From Syntrophaceae bacterium (GTDB lineage: Bacteria > Desulfobacterota > Syntrophia > Syntrophales > UBA2185): a stretch of DNA of 14,025 bases. The notes under the pieces were generated by a model, which had not been told where the DNA came from, did no database searches, and saw only the letters and a program-made list of their open reading frames with translations. Where the stretch lies: contig DNUI01000143.1 of assembly GCA_003508565.1 (NCBI GenBank), positions 1-14,025 of the forward strand, read 5' to 3'. Numbering within the stretch: position 1 is the first letter of the stretch; every line of letters starts with the position of its first letter. The position numbers and the translations under genes were made by a program. Positions 1-7,110 of this stretch are shown here, piece by piece.

Positions 1-2
1 AA

Positions 3-149
3 ACGCTGGAGACCAAGGACGGTACGGTGTACAGAGTGAAACCGGGAATGTCCATTACCGCTGAGATCAATGTAGGGAAAAGGAGGGTGATTGAATTCTT
101 CCTTTTCCCTATCATCAGGTACCTGGACGAGGGATTGAAGGTAAGGTGA
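3..149 (+). CDS. HlyD-family type I secretion adaptor, C-terminal end (partial)
   Basis: Only the last 48 codons are inside the window; the reading frame enters at base 3 and ends at TGA 147-149. The translated tail contains VKPGMSITAEINVGKRRV, then IEFFLFPIIRYLDEGL. This is the typical end of HlyD/PrtE-type membrane fusion proteins: the final beta strands with a PGM turn, the basic GKRRVIE stretch, then a short amphipathic end with DE. In that family the protein bridges the inner-membrane ABC exporter and the outer-membrane TolC-like channel in the periplasm. An ABC exporter gene would be expected further upstream, outside the window. The gene converges on priA with only 22 nt between the stop codons. 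Family assignment rests on a short segment, so it is good but not certain. Confidence 0.75.
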   Translation, partial: TLETKDGTVYRVKPGMSITAEINVGKRRVIEFFLFPIIRYLDEGLKVR

Positions 150-164
150 GTATAAGAGTATTGT

Positions 165-195
165 GTGGCCCCTACATAAAGTTTATGGGGTCCAC
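165..195. terminator. Imperfect hairpin between convergent gene ends
   Basis: GTGGCCCC (165-172) pairs with GGGG-T-CCAC (187-195) with one bulged T, leaving a 14-nt AT-rich loop. It sits between the stop of the HlyD-family gene and the stop of priA and overlaps the priA stop codon. It could act on either strand, but no T-run follows on either side, so a classic intrinsic terminator is not supported. Confidence 0.3.
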
Positions 196-2607
196 ATCAA
201 CTCTGACATCCAGACCGGTTACCGCAGATGCGTTCGCGAGGATTTCTTTGGCCAGGTTATTGACCGTCCGCGTATCATGGCCTTTCAAGAGGAGCTGCCA
301 GCGGTACCTGCCCTTGATTTTGGCAATGGGGGACTCTGACGGGCCCATGATTTCTATCTTCCCTTGCGGCGTCTTGCCGGACGTAAGGGTACACATAACC
401 TGCTTCAGTCTTTCCAGCCCCTCCATGCCCCTGCTTTTGTTCGCACTCGAGAGATGAAGATTTATCAGGCGTGAAAAGGGGGGGTACGCCAGGGTATTCC
501 TCAGCGCAAGCTCATCTTGATAAAATCTCAGATAATCATGATCTTTGGCCCGGGTAACGGCATAATGATAAGGATTAAAGGTCTGGATAATGACCTTGCC
601 GGGAAAGGCGCCTCTGCCCCCCCTGCCTGAGACCTGCGTGAGGAGTTGAAACGTCCTTTCCGCCGCCCGGAAATCGGGTATATTCAGGGAGGTATCGGCG
701 GAGATGACGCCGACCAGGGTTACCCAGGGGAAGTCATGTCCCTTGGTTATCATCTGCGTACCCACAAGGATATCGATGGTGCGTTTGCTGAGAGCCCTGA
801 GGATAGTTTCATGCGCCCCTTTGCCGGTCGTTGTATCGCTGTCCATTCTCTCGATGCGGGCTTCGGGGAAGAGTTTTTTCACTTCCTCTGCAAGTTTTTC
901 CGTTCCCACCCCATAGCTGCGGATACGGTTTCCGCGACATCCGGGGCATAACTGAGGGGGTTTCATGACAAAGTCGCAATAATGGCATTTAAGAGTGTTT
1001 TCCCCCGCGTGATATGTCATGGATACCGCGCAGTTAGGACATTGAAATGTGTGGCCGCAGTCAAGACAGAATATGAAAGTGTGAAAACCGCGCCTGTTTA
1101 AAAAAAGGATCGTTTGCTGTTTTTTCTCAAGGGTATGTTCAATTGCTTTGTGCAGAGCCCGGGACAGAACGGGGGACGCGGTACGGTCATTTTCCAAAAC
1201 TTCCCGCTTCATATCAACAAGTTCCACTTCCGGTAGAGGTTTGTCTTCCACTCGCTTGGGAAGAATAAGGTAGGTATATTTTCCTTTCATCGTATTGAAA
1301 TATGTCTGGATCGCCGGAGTGGCGGTACCCGCGATGACCGTTGCAGAATTGAGCTTTGCTCTCATAATGGCAAGGTCGCGGGCATTATATCTCATGCGGT
1401 CATCCTGTTTGTAGGAACTATCATGTTCTTCATCAACGATGATCAGCTTCAAATCTCTGACGGGGGCAAAGACAGCCGAGCGGGCACCGATGACAACCCT
1501 GATCTCCCCCCGCTGAATGCGGCGCCATTGATCGTACCTTGCGGCCCTGGAGATCCCGCTGTGCAGTACGGCTTTTTCCTGATTGGGAAACCTCGTAGTA
1601 AAACGGCTGATCAGTTGAGGCGTCAGGGCTATTTCCGGGACGAGAAAAATCACTCCCCCATTCATTCCAAGGGTTTTTTCAACTGCCCTCAGATATACTT
1701 CCGTCTTGCCGCTGCCGGTCACCCCGTGGAGCAAATAAGGGGAGAACCTGCCCGATTCCATGCCTTTCGCAATCTCTCCCAGGGCGAACTCCTGATCGTC
1801 ATTCGCAGTGATTGATTGCCCGTGTATGCCGAGATCGGGGCTCTGGCCGTGATGGCGGGAGACCTCTTCTTCGGTGACAGAGACGACTCCCCGCAGTTCG
1901 AGGGCCTTGATTGTGGAGAGGACATTCTTGCATTGTCCACGCAAGACAGACATGGGCAAAGGCCCGTGTGCACTGAGAAGATCAATAAGTACATGCTGTT
2001 TTTTTGTCGGTTTCTGTGCGTCCTGGTATTGGGGATTGAGGGTGATTATCCTGTCTTTTTTTTTAGAGATGTGCGGTTTTCTGATTCTGTGTTCGACCGT
2101 AACAGCACCTGCGCTCCGGAGTGCATTGATATCCCTGTAGATATCCTTCCTGCCGAGCATTTTCTTCAGCTGTGTGAGAGAAAAACCGTCAGGAAATTGC
2201 GTGAGAGCGTCAATGATGTTCTTCTGACACGCCGACATTTGGGCAATTGATCTTTCCCTGTCTTCTTGTGCAAGGGCGATCCACTGGTCGCTTTTCGGAT
2301 CGATTCCGCCAGGGAGGATTTCGGAGAGCGCTTTACCGGGAGGGTAGAGATAGTATTGAGATGCCCATCGATAAAATTTCAGATCGGTTTCATTGAAGAG
2401 TGGTTCAGGGTCTAAGATTTCAATTATTTCTTTTGTGTCTTCGAAGGGGGAACAGTTCAATACTTCGACAATGTAGGCGGTCAGTCTTCTCTTGCCGAAG
2501 GGGACGAGGACTCGCTTTCCAATGGAGATTTCTTTCCGCAGGGTTTCCGGAACAGAATATGAGAATGTTTTTTCAGAGGGGATGTTGACGGTAACCGTAA
2601 CAAACAT
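172..2607 (-). CDS. priA: Primosomal protein N' (PriA helicase)
   Basis: PriA is the 3'-to-5' DNA helicase that recognises stalled replication forks and reloads the replisome. The 811-residue product has the full architecture: an N-terminal DNA-binding domain (about 1-105), Walker A GVTGSGKTEVY (295-305), a DEEH Walker B (392-395), GTATP (427-431), and a zinc-binding insert with eight cysteines in CxxC pairs (514/517, 523/526, 541/544, 554/557). The C-terminal helicase half follows, with GTQMITKGHDFP (616-627) and QVSGRGGRG (658-666). The ATG at 2607 was chosen because the protein then begins MFVTVTVNIP, the usual PriA start. The open frame runs 22 codons further upstream into dksA, without family-like sequence. 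A GGGGAA stretch inside the end of dksA can serve as ribosome binding site. It lies 11 nt after dksA, so the two are probably co-transcribed. Length and motifs are intact. Confidence 0.97.
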   Translation of the reverse strand: MFVTVTVNIPSEKTFSYSVPETLRKEISIGKRVLVPFGKRRLTAYIVEVLNCSPFEDTKEIIEILDPEPLFNETDLKFYRWASQYYLYPPGKALSEILPGGIDPKSDQWIALAQEDRERSIAQMSACQKNIIDALTQFPDGFSLTQLKKMLGRKDIYRDINALRSAGAVTVEHRIRKPHISKKKDRIITLNPQYQDAQKPTKKQHVLIDLLSAHGPLPMSVLRGQCKNVLSTIKALELRGVVSVTEEEVSRHHGQSPDLGIHGQSITANDDQEFALGEIAKGMESGRFSPYLLHGVTGSGKTEVYLRAVEKTLGMNGGVIFLVPEIALTPQLISRFTTRFPNQEKAVLHSGISRAARYDQWRRIQRGEIRVVIGARSAVFAPVRDLKLIIVDEEHDSSYKQDDRMRYNARDLAIMRAKLNSATVIAGTATPAIQTYFNTMKGKYTYLILPKRVEDKPLPEVELVDMKREVLENDRTASPVLSRALHKAIEHTLEKKQQTILFLNRRGFHTFIFCLDCGHTFQCPNCAVSMTYHAGENTLKCHYCDFVMKPPQLCPGCRGNRIRSYGVGTEKLAEEVKKLFPEARIERMDSDTTTGKGAHETILRALSKRTIDILVGTQMITKGHDFPWVTLVGVISADTSLNIPDFRAAERTFQLLTQVSGRGGRGAFPGKVIIQTFNPYHYAVTRAKDHDYLRFYQDELALRNTLAYPPFSRLINLHLSSANKSRGMEGLERLKQVMCTLTSGKTPQGKIEIMGPSESPIAKIKGRYRWQLLLKGHDTRTVNNLAKEILANASAVTGLDVRVDVDPINFM

Positions 2608-2618
2608 CGTATGTGTAA

Positions 2619-3011
2619 CTATTCCCCTTTTTGTTTCTCTATCTTTTCCTGTTTGGTTTTGCACTGAATGCACTGGGTCGTTACGGGCCTTGCGATCAGT
2701 CTTTTTTCAGATATGGGACCGCCGCAGACATCACATATACCGAAGACACCATCGTCGAGACGCTTTATAGCTTCTTGGATCTTTACGATCAGCTTTCTTT
2801 CTCTATCTCTGATGCGAAGTTCAAAGTTCCTGTCCGACTCGAGGGTGGCCCTGTCATTAGGATCGGGGAAATTTTCTTTTCCCGTGGTCATGTCGGACAC
2901 TGTTTTTTCGGCTTCATCAAGCAACTCATTCATTTTCTGAGTAAGTAAATATCGAAAAAATTGCACTTTTTCCGGTTTCATAGGCTGAATTTTTTCTGCT
3001 TTTGTGGCCAT
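2619..3011 (-). CDS. dksA: DksA/TraR-family RNA polymerase-binding transcription factor
   Basis: DksA binds the secondary channel of RNA polymerase and, with ppGpp, tunes rRNA and stress promoters. The 130-residue product has the coiled-coil region with the tip signature DPNDRA (50-55), whose two aspartates and alanine are functional in the E. coli protein. It then has ELRIRDRERKL (64-74) and a four-cysteine zinc finger CxxC-x17-CxxC (C93, C96, C114, C117) with the family's RLxARP segment between the pairs. In-frame starts lie at GTG 3020, ATG 3017 and ATG 3011. I chose 3011 because AAGG just upstream is properly spaced only for that codon. It precedes priA by 11 nt and follows a 177-nt gap with a possible promoter. 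As a four-Cys member it resembles classical DksA rather than the cysteine-poor paralogues. Confidence 0.92.
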   Translation of the reverse strand: MATKAEKIQPMKPEKVQFFRYLLTQKMNELLDEAEKTVSDMTTGKENFPDPNDRATLESDRNFELRIRDRERKLIVKIQEAIKRLDDGVFGICDVCGGPISEKRLIARPVTTQCIQCKTKQEKIEKQKGE

Positions 3012-3051
3012 TTTCATCACCTTGTATGCGGTCTATCTTCTTGAATTGCAC

Positions 3052-3080
3052 CTCATACATAAAGAATGCCTTTTTGTAAA
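3052..3080 (-). promoter_or_regulatory. Possible sigma-70 promoter for dksA-priA
   Basis: On the minus strand, TTTACA (3080-3075) as -35 is separated by 17 nt from TATGAG (3057-3052) as -10. This places a start about 34 nt upstream of the dksA start codon. The -35 is near consensus and the -10 matches four of six positions. The 177-nt gap between hldC and dksA is otherwise AT-rich with nothing else recognisable. Confidence 0.4.
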
Positions 3081-3188
3081 GAAAAAAATTAACAATAGGG
3101 GCATGTCGTTGCATGGACACAAGATATTGTGCTTTTTACTGACAATATAAACGGGCCATACATAACACCTGGCTTTATTATACTATCG

Positions 3189-3671
3189 TCATTTTGTTCC
3201 ATAAACTTTTTTTATTTTTTCAATGATGTCTGTTGTTGATGATCCTTTGATTTCGGGAATGATAATTAGCTTGCCGCCCCATTTCCCCATGGATTCCCGT
3301 CCCACAACTTCATCCTCTTTCCAATCTCCTCCCTTCACCAGAACGTCTGGTCTCAAATATTCTATTAACTCAAGGGGTGTGAGTTCATGAAAAATGGTTA
3401 CGTAATCCACCGATTCGAGGGATGCGATTACATCCGCCCGCTCTTTTTCGGGAATGAGCGGCCTTTTTTCGCCTTTCAGGGCTTTCACTGACTCGTCACT
3501 GTTCAAGCCGAGAATCAGGATATCCCCCTGCTTTTTCGCTTCCCTAAGATACCGGGTATGCCCCACGTGAAGGATGTCGAAACAACCGTTTGTAAAAACA
3601 ATTTTCTTCCCTTCTTTCCGGAGCCTGTCGATTTCTTTTTTCAGTTTTTCCCGGGGGTATATCTTTTCCAT
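3189..3671 (-). CDS. hldC: D-glycero-beta-D-manno-heptose 1-phosphate adenylyltransferase (RfaE domain II)
   Basis: The 160-residue product is a stand-alone nucleotidyltransferase of the kind that makes ADP-heptose from heptose-1-phosphate and ATP, feeding LPS inner-core synthesis in the cytoplasm. The cytidylyltransferase-like fold is recognisable from FTNGCFDILHVGHTRYL (26-42), with HxGH at 35-38. It continues with LNSDESVKALKGEKRPLIP (56-74), VKGGDW (112-117) and the C-terminal GSSTTDI (143-149, the ISSTxxI-type motif). In E. coli this activity is the C-terminal half of bifunctional HldE (RfaE); here no kinase half is fused, so hldC (rfaE2) fits. ATG 3671 is preceded by AAGGAAGGA at ideal spacing. 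The open frame extends 22 codons further upstream into comF but has no start signal there. It lies 19 nt after comF. Its presence implies heptose-containing LPS. Confidence 0.93.
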   Translation of the reverse strand: MEKIYPREKLKKEIDRLRKEGKKIVFTNGCFDILHVGHTRYLREAKKQGDILILGLNSDESVKALKGEKRPLIPEKERADVIASLESVDYVTIFHELTPLELIEYLRPDVLVKGGDWKEDEVVGRESMGKWGGKLIIIPEIKGSSTTDIIEKIKKVYGTK

Positions 3672-3690
3672 GGAAAATCCTTCCTTACTT

Positions 3691-4413
3691 TCATTGAACC
3701 GCTCTGGCGATGGTGAGAATTGCCACCGAGTCGGCATTGCTGTGCATCAGTACACGGGTGCATTCCTTTGCCGTGCTTCCGGATGTGTACACATCATCCA
3801 CGAGGATAATTTTTTGTCCGTGTATCTTTTCGGAATCGGTCACAGAAAAGACACCGCTCACATTCGCTTCCCTTTCCTTTCTCCCCAGATTGATCTGCGC
3901 TTCCGTGTACGTATGCCTCCTGAGTGTTAAAAAGTCCAACGTTAATTGAAATAGCTTGGAGATTTCCCTTGCCAGGATTACAGACTGGTTAAATCCTCGT
4001 TGTCTCAATTTCTTTGGATGGAGAGGAACCGGCATGATCAGGGAATAGTCGGAGATCGCAAAGTCGGAATATTCAAATTCCGCCATTAGTTTTCCCAGGA
4101 TTTCACCAATGTGGATGTTCCTGTTGTATTTGAACCGGTGGATTGCTTCCAGGAGTGTCGTCTCATATTTTCCAATGGAACGTGCGACTGAGAATATGGG
4201 CTTTGAGACTGCACAGTCGCCACAGAGGTGATTATCTGTGTCGGCGCCGGCAAACGGGATGCCGCAGCATGAACAGAGGGGTGATTGAAGAAAATGTATT
4301 TGTGAAAAACAGGCAGGACAGAAAGGGGCATTCTTATTATCAAGGCTTTCTTCGCACGTCAGACATCTGGGCGGGAACACTATGTCCGCGAGTCCTGTCA
4401 GAATTCGTTTCAA
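3691..4413 (-). CDS. comF: ComF-family phosphoribosyltransferase-like protein
   Basis: ComF proteins carry an N-terminal zinc-ribbon and a type I phosphoribosyltransferase domain. They are implicated in uptake and processing of transforming DNA in competent bacteria, but their biochemical role in other bacteria is unsettled. The 240-residue protein shows cysteine pairs at C17/C20, C32/C35, C47/C50 and C64/C67. It then has PVPLHPKKLRQRGFNQS (128-144, the family hallmark) and the PRPP-binding loop ILVDDVYTSGSTA (203-215). The start is TTG at 4413, only 2 nt after the rsfS stop. AAAGG 9 nt upstream, inside the end of rsfS, and the family-typical opening MKRILTGLADIVFPPRC support it. The tight rsfS-comF-hldC packing suggests one transcript and translational coupling. 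Confidence 0.92.
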   Translation of the reverse strand: MKRILTGLADIVFPPRCLTCEESLDNKNAPFCPACFSQIHFLQSPLCSCCGIPFAGADTDNHLCGDCAVSKPIFSVARSIGKYETTLLEAIHRFKYNRNIHIGEILGKLMAEFEYSDFAISDYSLIMPVPLHPKKLRQRGFNQSVILAREISKLFQLTLDFLTLRRHTYTEAQINLGRKEREANVSGVFSVTDSEKIHGQKIILVDDVYTSGSTAKECTRVLMHSNADSVAILTIARAVQ

Positions 4414-4415
4414 GG

Positions 4416-4811
4416 TTACATGCCTTTGTCGAGGGCTGTCAGTTCGGTAACTTCATCACCAACCTCCATATGTTGCGCGTCTGACCACAACCTCTCAATA
4501 TCGTAAAATTCTCTGACGGGTTCGTAAAAGATGTGGATGACTACATCCTCGTAGTCCATAAGAACCCATTTCCCGAGTCGTTCACCTTCTATACCGAGGG
4601 GCAAAATGCCGTATGCTTTGAGATTTTCTTGGATTGCGGCGGTTATGGCCTGAACCTGCCTGTCGGAAGTGCCACTGCAGATGATGAAATAATCTGCGAA
4701 GGAAGAGGACTCTTTGACGTTCAGGATAATTAAATTTTTTGCTTTATTCTTGAGGGAAGCATTCACGCAGAGGAGTACTTGCTCTTTTCCATTTATGCTT
4801 TCTTTTACCAA
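4416..4811 (-). CDS. rsfS: Ribosomal silencing factor RsfS
   Basis: RsfS (Iojap/YbeB, formerly DUF143) binds ribosomal protein uL14 and blocks subunit joining when nutrients are scarce. The 131-residue product has the family landmarks DYFIICSGTSDRQVQAI (40-56), EGERLGKWVLMDYEDVVIHI (75-94) and REFYDIERLWSDA (100-112). The start is taken as TTG at 4811: GGAGG lies 5 nt upstream. The in-frame GTG at 4817 is unlikely because it overlaps that Shine-Dalgarno sequence. In many bacteria rsfS follows nadD; here it opens the minus-strand run and nadD is not next to it. A weak promoter candidate lies about 60 nt upstream. Confidence 0.94.
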   Translation of the reverse strand: MVKESINGKEQVLLCVNASLKNKAKNLIILNVKESSSFADYFIICSGTSDRQVQAITAAIQENLKAYGILPLGIEGERLGKWVLMDYEDVVIHIFYEPVREFYDIERLWSDAQHMEVGDEVTELTALDKGM

Positions 4812-4871
4812 TAACACCTCCTTGTCAAGTATGTATCAGTGAGATTCGAGTAACCTTCAACTATCTGTGTT

Positions 4872-4901
4872 ATTTTACAATTATATTTATAGTTTTCGCA
4901 A
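4872..4901 (-). promoter_or_regulatory. Weak promoter candidate for rsfS-comF-hldC
   Basis: On the minus strand, TTGCGA (4901-4896) and TAAAAT (4877-4872) are separated by 18 nt inside a very AT-rich stretch. Transcription would begin about 54 nt upstream of rsfS. The hexamers are only moderately close to consensus. Confidence 0.3.
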
Positions 4902-5034
4902 CAACATTTTTGATGCCCCGTAAATGACATGCCATCGTGTAAACTGCGATTGATAAATGGCGATCTGTATGGTAAAGGGAGCATCACTTTACACGGTGGA
5001 TGATATCCTGGAAAGGTGACGGCATTTCGGGATT

Positions 5035-5078
5035 AAAGTGAATTTATGTAGCGCTCAAGCCCTTGAATATTTCACTTT
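5035..5078. repeat. Nested inverted repeat, possible operator
   Basis: AAAGTGAA (5035-5042) and TTCACTTT (5071-5078) are perfect 8-nt inverted repeats 28 nt apart. Between them TCAAG (5055-5059) and CTTGA (5062-5066) form a second, inner inverted repeat. A further ATCACTTT is at 4983-4990. The position 45-90 nt upstream of the plus-strand gene start would suit a repressor or activator site. Confidence 0.4.
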
Positions 5079-5121
5079 TATTGCCACTAAATAGGAGAAA
5101 ACCCCGATTATAATCTCGTTG

Positions 5122-5925
5122 ATGGAATCAAGCATGCATGACATATTAAAGGCTGTTCAGGTTCATATGCCGTTTAATTTTCTCCACGATACGTTCCTTC
5201 CAAAGGTTATAAAAGAAGGGATAAATCCAGAAATCAGCTTCAATCATTATACCCTGGATCATTTCAAAAAAGAGGATTATATAAGGGTTGCCGATCAACT
5301 TTTGGAAGCGGGATTGACAATAACCTTCCACGCGCCCTTCATGGATTTGAGGCCGGGAGCCATAGATCCCAGGATACGAAGGGTAACCTCAGAGCGCTTG
5401 AATCAGGTGTTCGACCTTGTTCCGTATTTTCGACCGCTTTCGGTAGTCTGCCATGCTTCGTTTGATAAAAGATACTATGTGTCGAGTGAAAACATATGGC
5501 TGGAAAACAGTATCGATACATGGAAACATTTTGTGACACGAGCGATGGAAATGAATACCGTTATTGCGCTGGAAAATGTGTATGAAGGTGATTACCAACA
5601 GCTTGGCCTTCTCCTCAATGCCTTTTCCTCTCCCCATATTTGCTTTTGCTTTGATACGGGTCATTTTAATGTATTTTCCGTTACACCCCTGGAAGCATGG
5701 ATGAATGGTTTAGGTCCTCGCATAGGTCAGGTTCATATCCATGACAATAACGGACTCCTGGATGAACATCTCCCCGTGGGAGACGGCAATTTCCCTTTTC
5801 AGAAATTTTTTGGATTACTCCACGAAAAAAACATTACACCAATTTTGACTATAGAACCTCACACGGCAAAGCACCTGAGGCGGATGCTGGAAAATATCAA
5901 AGCCATAAAGCTGTTTGGGGGATAG
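5122..5925 (+). CDS. Sugar phosphate isomerase/epimerase-like TIM-barrel protein (AP endonuclease 2 family)
   Basis: The 267-residue product belongs to the xylose-isomerase-like TIM-barrel superfamily, whose members are metal-dependent isomerases, epimerases or endonuclease IV. Candidate metal ligands fall at barrel-strand ends as expected: H70 in TFHAPF, H111, E151 in ALENVYEG, D178 and H181 in CFDTGHFNVF, H205/H207 in VHIHDNNG, D214/H216 in LDEHLPVGDG, and E245 in LTIEPH. That pattern supports an active enzyme, but the substrate cannot be told. A true AP endonuclease is less likely because family-specific DNA-binding loops are not evident. The start is uncertain: ATG 5122 and ATG 5134 are both in frame with no good Shine-Dalgarno, and a TTG lies at 5119. 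The next gene, a permease, begins 49 nt downstream, so it may share a transcript with the transporter genes. Confidence 0.85.
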   Translation: MESSMHDILKAVQVHMPFNFLHDTFLPKVIKEGINPEISFNHYTLDHFKKEDYIRVADQLLEAGLTITFHAPFMDLRPGAIDPRIRRVTSERLNQVFDLVPYFRPLSVVCHASFDKRYYVSSENIWLENSIDTWKHFVTRAMEMNTVIALENVYEGDYQQLGLLLNAFSSPHICFCFDTGHFNVFSVTPLEAWMNGLGPRIGQVHIHDNNGLLDEHLPVGDGNFPFQKFFGLLHEKNITPILTIEPHTAKHLRRMLENIKAIKLFGG

Positions 5926-5974
5926 GGTTCAGGTTTCAGGAAGCAAGGGGGCAAGAGCAGGAAGGGAGCAGCAA

Positions 5975-6949
5975 TTGATAAGGTACATCGGCAAAAGATT
6001 GATATTCATGATTCCCCTCCTCTTCGGTATCACCATTGTCTGTTTTGGTGTGATGCACCTGGCCCCCGGTTCCCCTACGGATCTGGAAACGCAGATGAAC
6101 CCGCGGGCATCCGCAGAGTACAGGGAGCGCTTGAATGCAATGTACGATCTCGATAAACCATTGCACGAGCAGTATCTGATCTGGGTAGGAAAACTCGCAG
6201 TTCTGGATTTAGGAAAATCATTCTCCCCGGACCGCAGGCCTGTAGCACAGAAGATTCTGGAGAGACTTCCCATTACCATCCTTATCAATGTGCTCTCAAT
6301 GATCCTGATTTTAGTTATCGCTATTCCTATCGGTATCCTCTCCGCGGTGCACCAGGATTCCCTGTTTGATAAAGTGGCCGGCGTATTTGTGTTTATCGGG
6401 TTTGCCATCCCTACCTTTTGGTTGGCGTTGCTTTTGATGATCTTTTTTGGAATAGATCTTGGCTGGCTGCCCATATCGGGTATCCGGTCCCTCAATTATG
6501 AATACCTCCCCCCGGGGATGGCGTTCCTGGATTTGATACAACATCTGATCATGCCCGTCATGCTGTCGGCATTTGGCGGCCTTGCGGGACTTTCCCGCTA
6601 TATGAGGTCCAATATGCTGGAGGTAATCAGGCAGGATTACATTATGACGGCCAGGGCGAAGGGGTTAAGTGAGCGGGCGGTCATCTATAAGCATGCCCTC
6701 AGGAACGCGCTGCTCCCCGTTATTACGATATTAGGATTATCCGTACCCGGCCTCATTGGTGGAAGTGTTATTTTTGAGACGATATTTGCGATACCGGGTA
6801 TGGGACAGCTTTTTTATATGTCTGTTATGGCCAGGGATTACCCCGTCGTTATGGGTATTCTTTTTATCGGGGCTGTTCTGACCCTGCTGGGGAACCTGAT
6901 CGCAGATGTGTCGTATGCGCTGGCCGATCCGAGGATAAGGGTGTCATAG
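5975..6949 (+). CDS. ABC transporter permease, DppB/OppB type
   Basis: This is an integral inner-membrane subunit of a peptide/nickel/oligosaccharide-type ABC importer. The 324-residue protein has an N-terminal membrane segment (about 9-30) followed by the family motif HLAPGSP (28-34). A periplasmic stretch with MYDLDKPLHEQYLIWVG (56-72) follows, then five more hydrophobic segments from about 100 to 313. The cytoplasmic coupling loop reads DYIMTARAKGLSERAVIYKH (221-240) and contacts the ATPase in this family. It ends YALADPRIR, as usual. TTG 5975 was chosen as start because AGGGAG lies 6 nt upstream. The open frame extends to an ATG at 5915, overlapping the previous gene, but those 20 extra residues (polar, Gly/Arg/Gln-rich) are unlike the family. 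A partner permease follows at 7111. No ATPase or substrate-binding protein gene is in the window, so the substrate is unknown. Confidence 0.93.
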   Translation: MIRYIGKRLIFMIPLLFGITIVCFGVMHLAPGSPTDLETQMNPRASAEYRERLNAMYDLDKPLHEQYLIWVGKLAVLDLGKSFSPDRRPVAQKILERLPITILINVLSMILILVIAIPIGILSAVHQDSLFDKVAGVFVFIGFAIPTFWLALLLMIFFGIDLGWLPISGIRSLNYEYLPPGMAFLDLIQHLIMPVMLSAFGGLAGLSRYMRSNMLEVIRQDYIMTARAKGLSERAVIYKHALRNALLPVITILGLSVPGLIGGSVIFETIFAIPGMGQLFYMSVMARDYPVVMGILFIGAVLTLLGNLIADVSYALADPRIRVS

Positions 6950-7110
6950 GGTTGTCGTACCACGTGGTGCTGTGATACTTCCTCCCAGTCTCCCTTTGGC
7001 AAAGGGAAGAATTGATTAATTTCTCCCTCTTATTAGGGGATAGTAAAGAGGATTTTTCTATATTGTAATTTCACTTCTTCAAAAGGCTATATTGCTGTGG
7101 ATTGCATAGC
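6950..7110. repeat. Palindromes between the two permease genes
   Basis: The gap between the permease genes is 161 nt, long for such a pair. It holds a perfect 10-nt palindrome ACCACGTGGT (6959-6968). A hairpin TCCCTTT-GGC-AAAGGGA (6991-7007) follows, extendable by TC/GA with one bulge. A smaller CCCT/AGGG hairpin (7025-7038) comes next. No strong T-run follows either hairpin, so these look more like short dispersed palindromic elements or mRNA-stability structures than a terminator. Confidence 0.45.

Larger units (their letters stand above)
4812..5121. other. Divergent intergenic region, 310 nt
   Basis: This stretch separates the minus-strand rsfS run from the plus-strand TIM-barrel gene and contains no credible gene. 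It is AT-rich near 4860-4900, where a possible rsfS promoter lies. It holds three copies of AAAGTGA (both orientations, 4983-5078), a nested inverted repeat (5035-5078), an AGGAG at 5093-5097 too far from any start to act as ribosome binding site, and a TATAAT at 5109-5114. Confidence 0.7.

Noticed and set aside
1423..2250. Two long open frames on the plus strand (1423-1815 and 1816-2250)
   Set aside because: They lie fully antisense to priA, whose motifs fix the minus strand as coding; their translations resemble no family.
2926..3120. 64-codon minus-strand frame beginning at 3120
   Set aside because: It overlaps dksA in another frame, has no supporting motif and spans the likely dksA promoter.
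3672..3737. Upstream extension of hldC by 22 codons
   Set aside because: The extra residues overlap the end of comF, are not HldC-like, and the strong AAGGAAGGA site points at ATG 3671.
4805..4987. 60-codon minus-strand open frame in the divergent intergenic region
   Set aside because: No ribosome binding site, Cys/Tyr-rich composition unlike a real protein, and it covers the probable rsfS promoter.
5929..6544. Minus-strand open frames opposite the DppB-like permease
   Set aside because: Antisense shadows of a gene with clear family motifs; basic, low-complexity translations.
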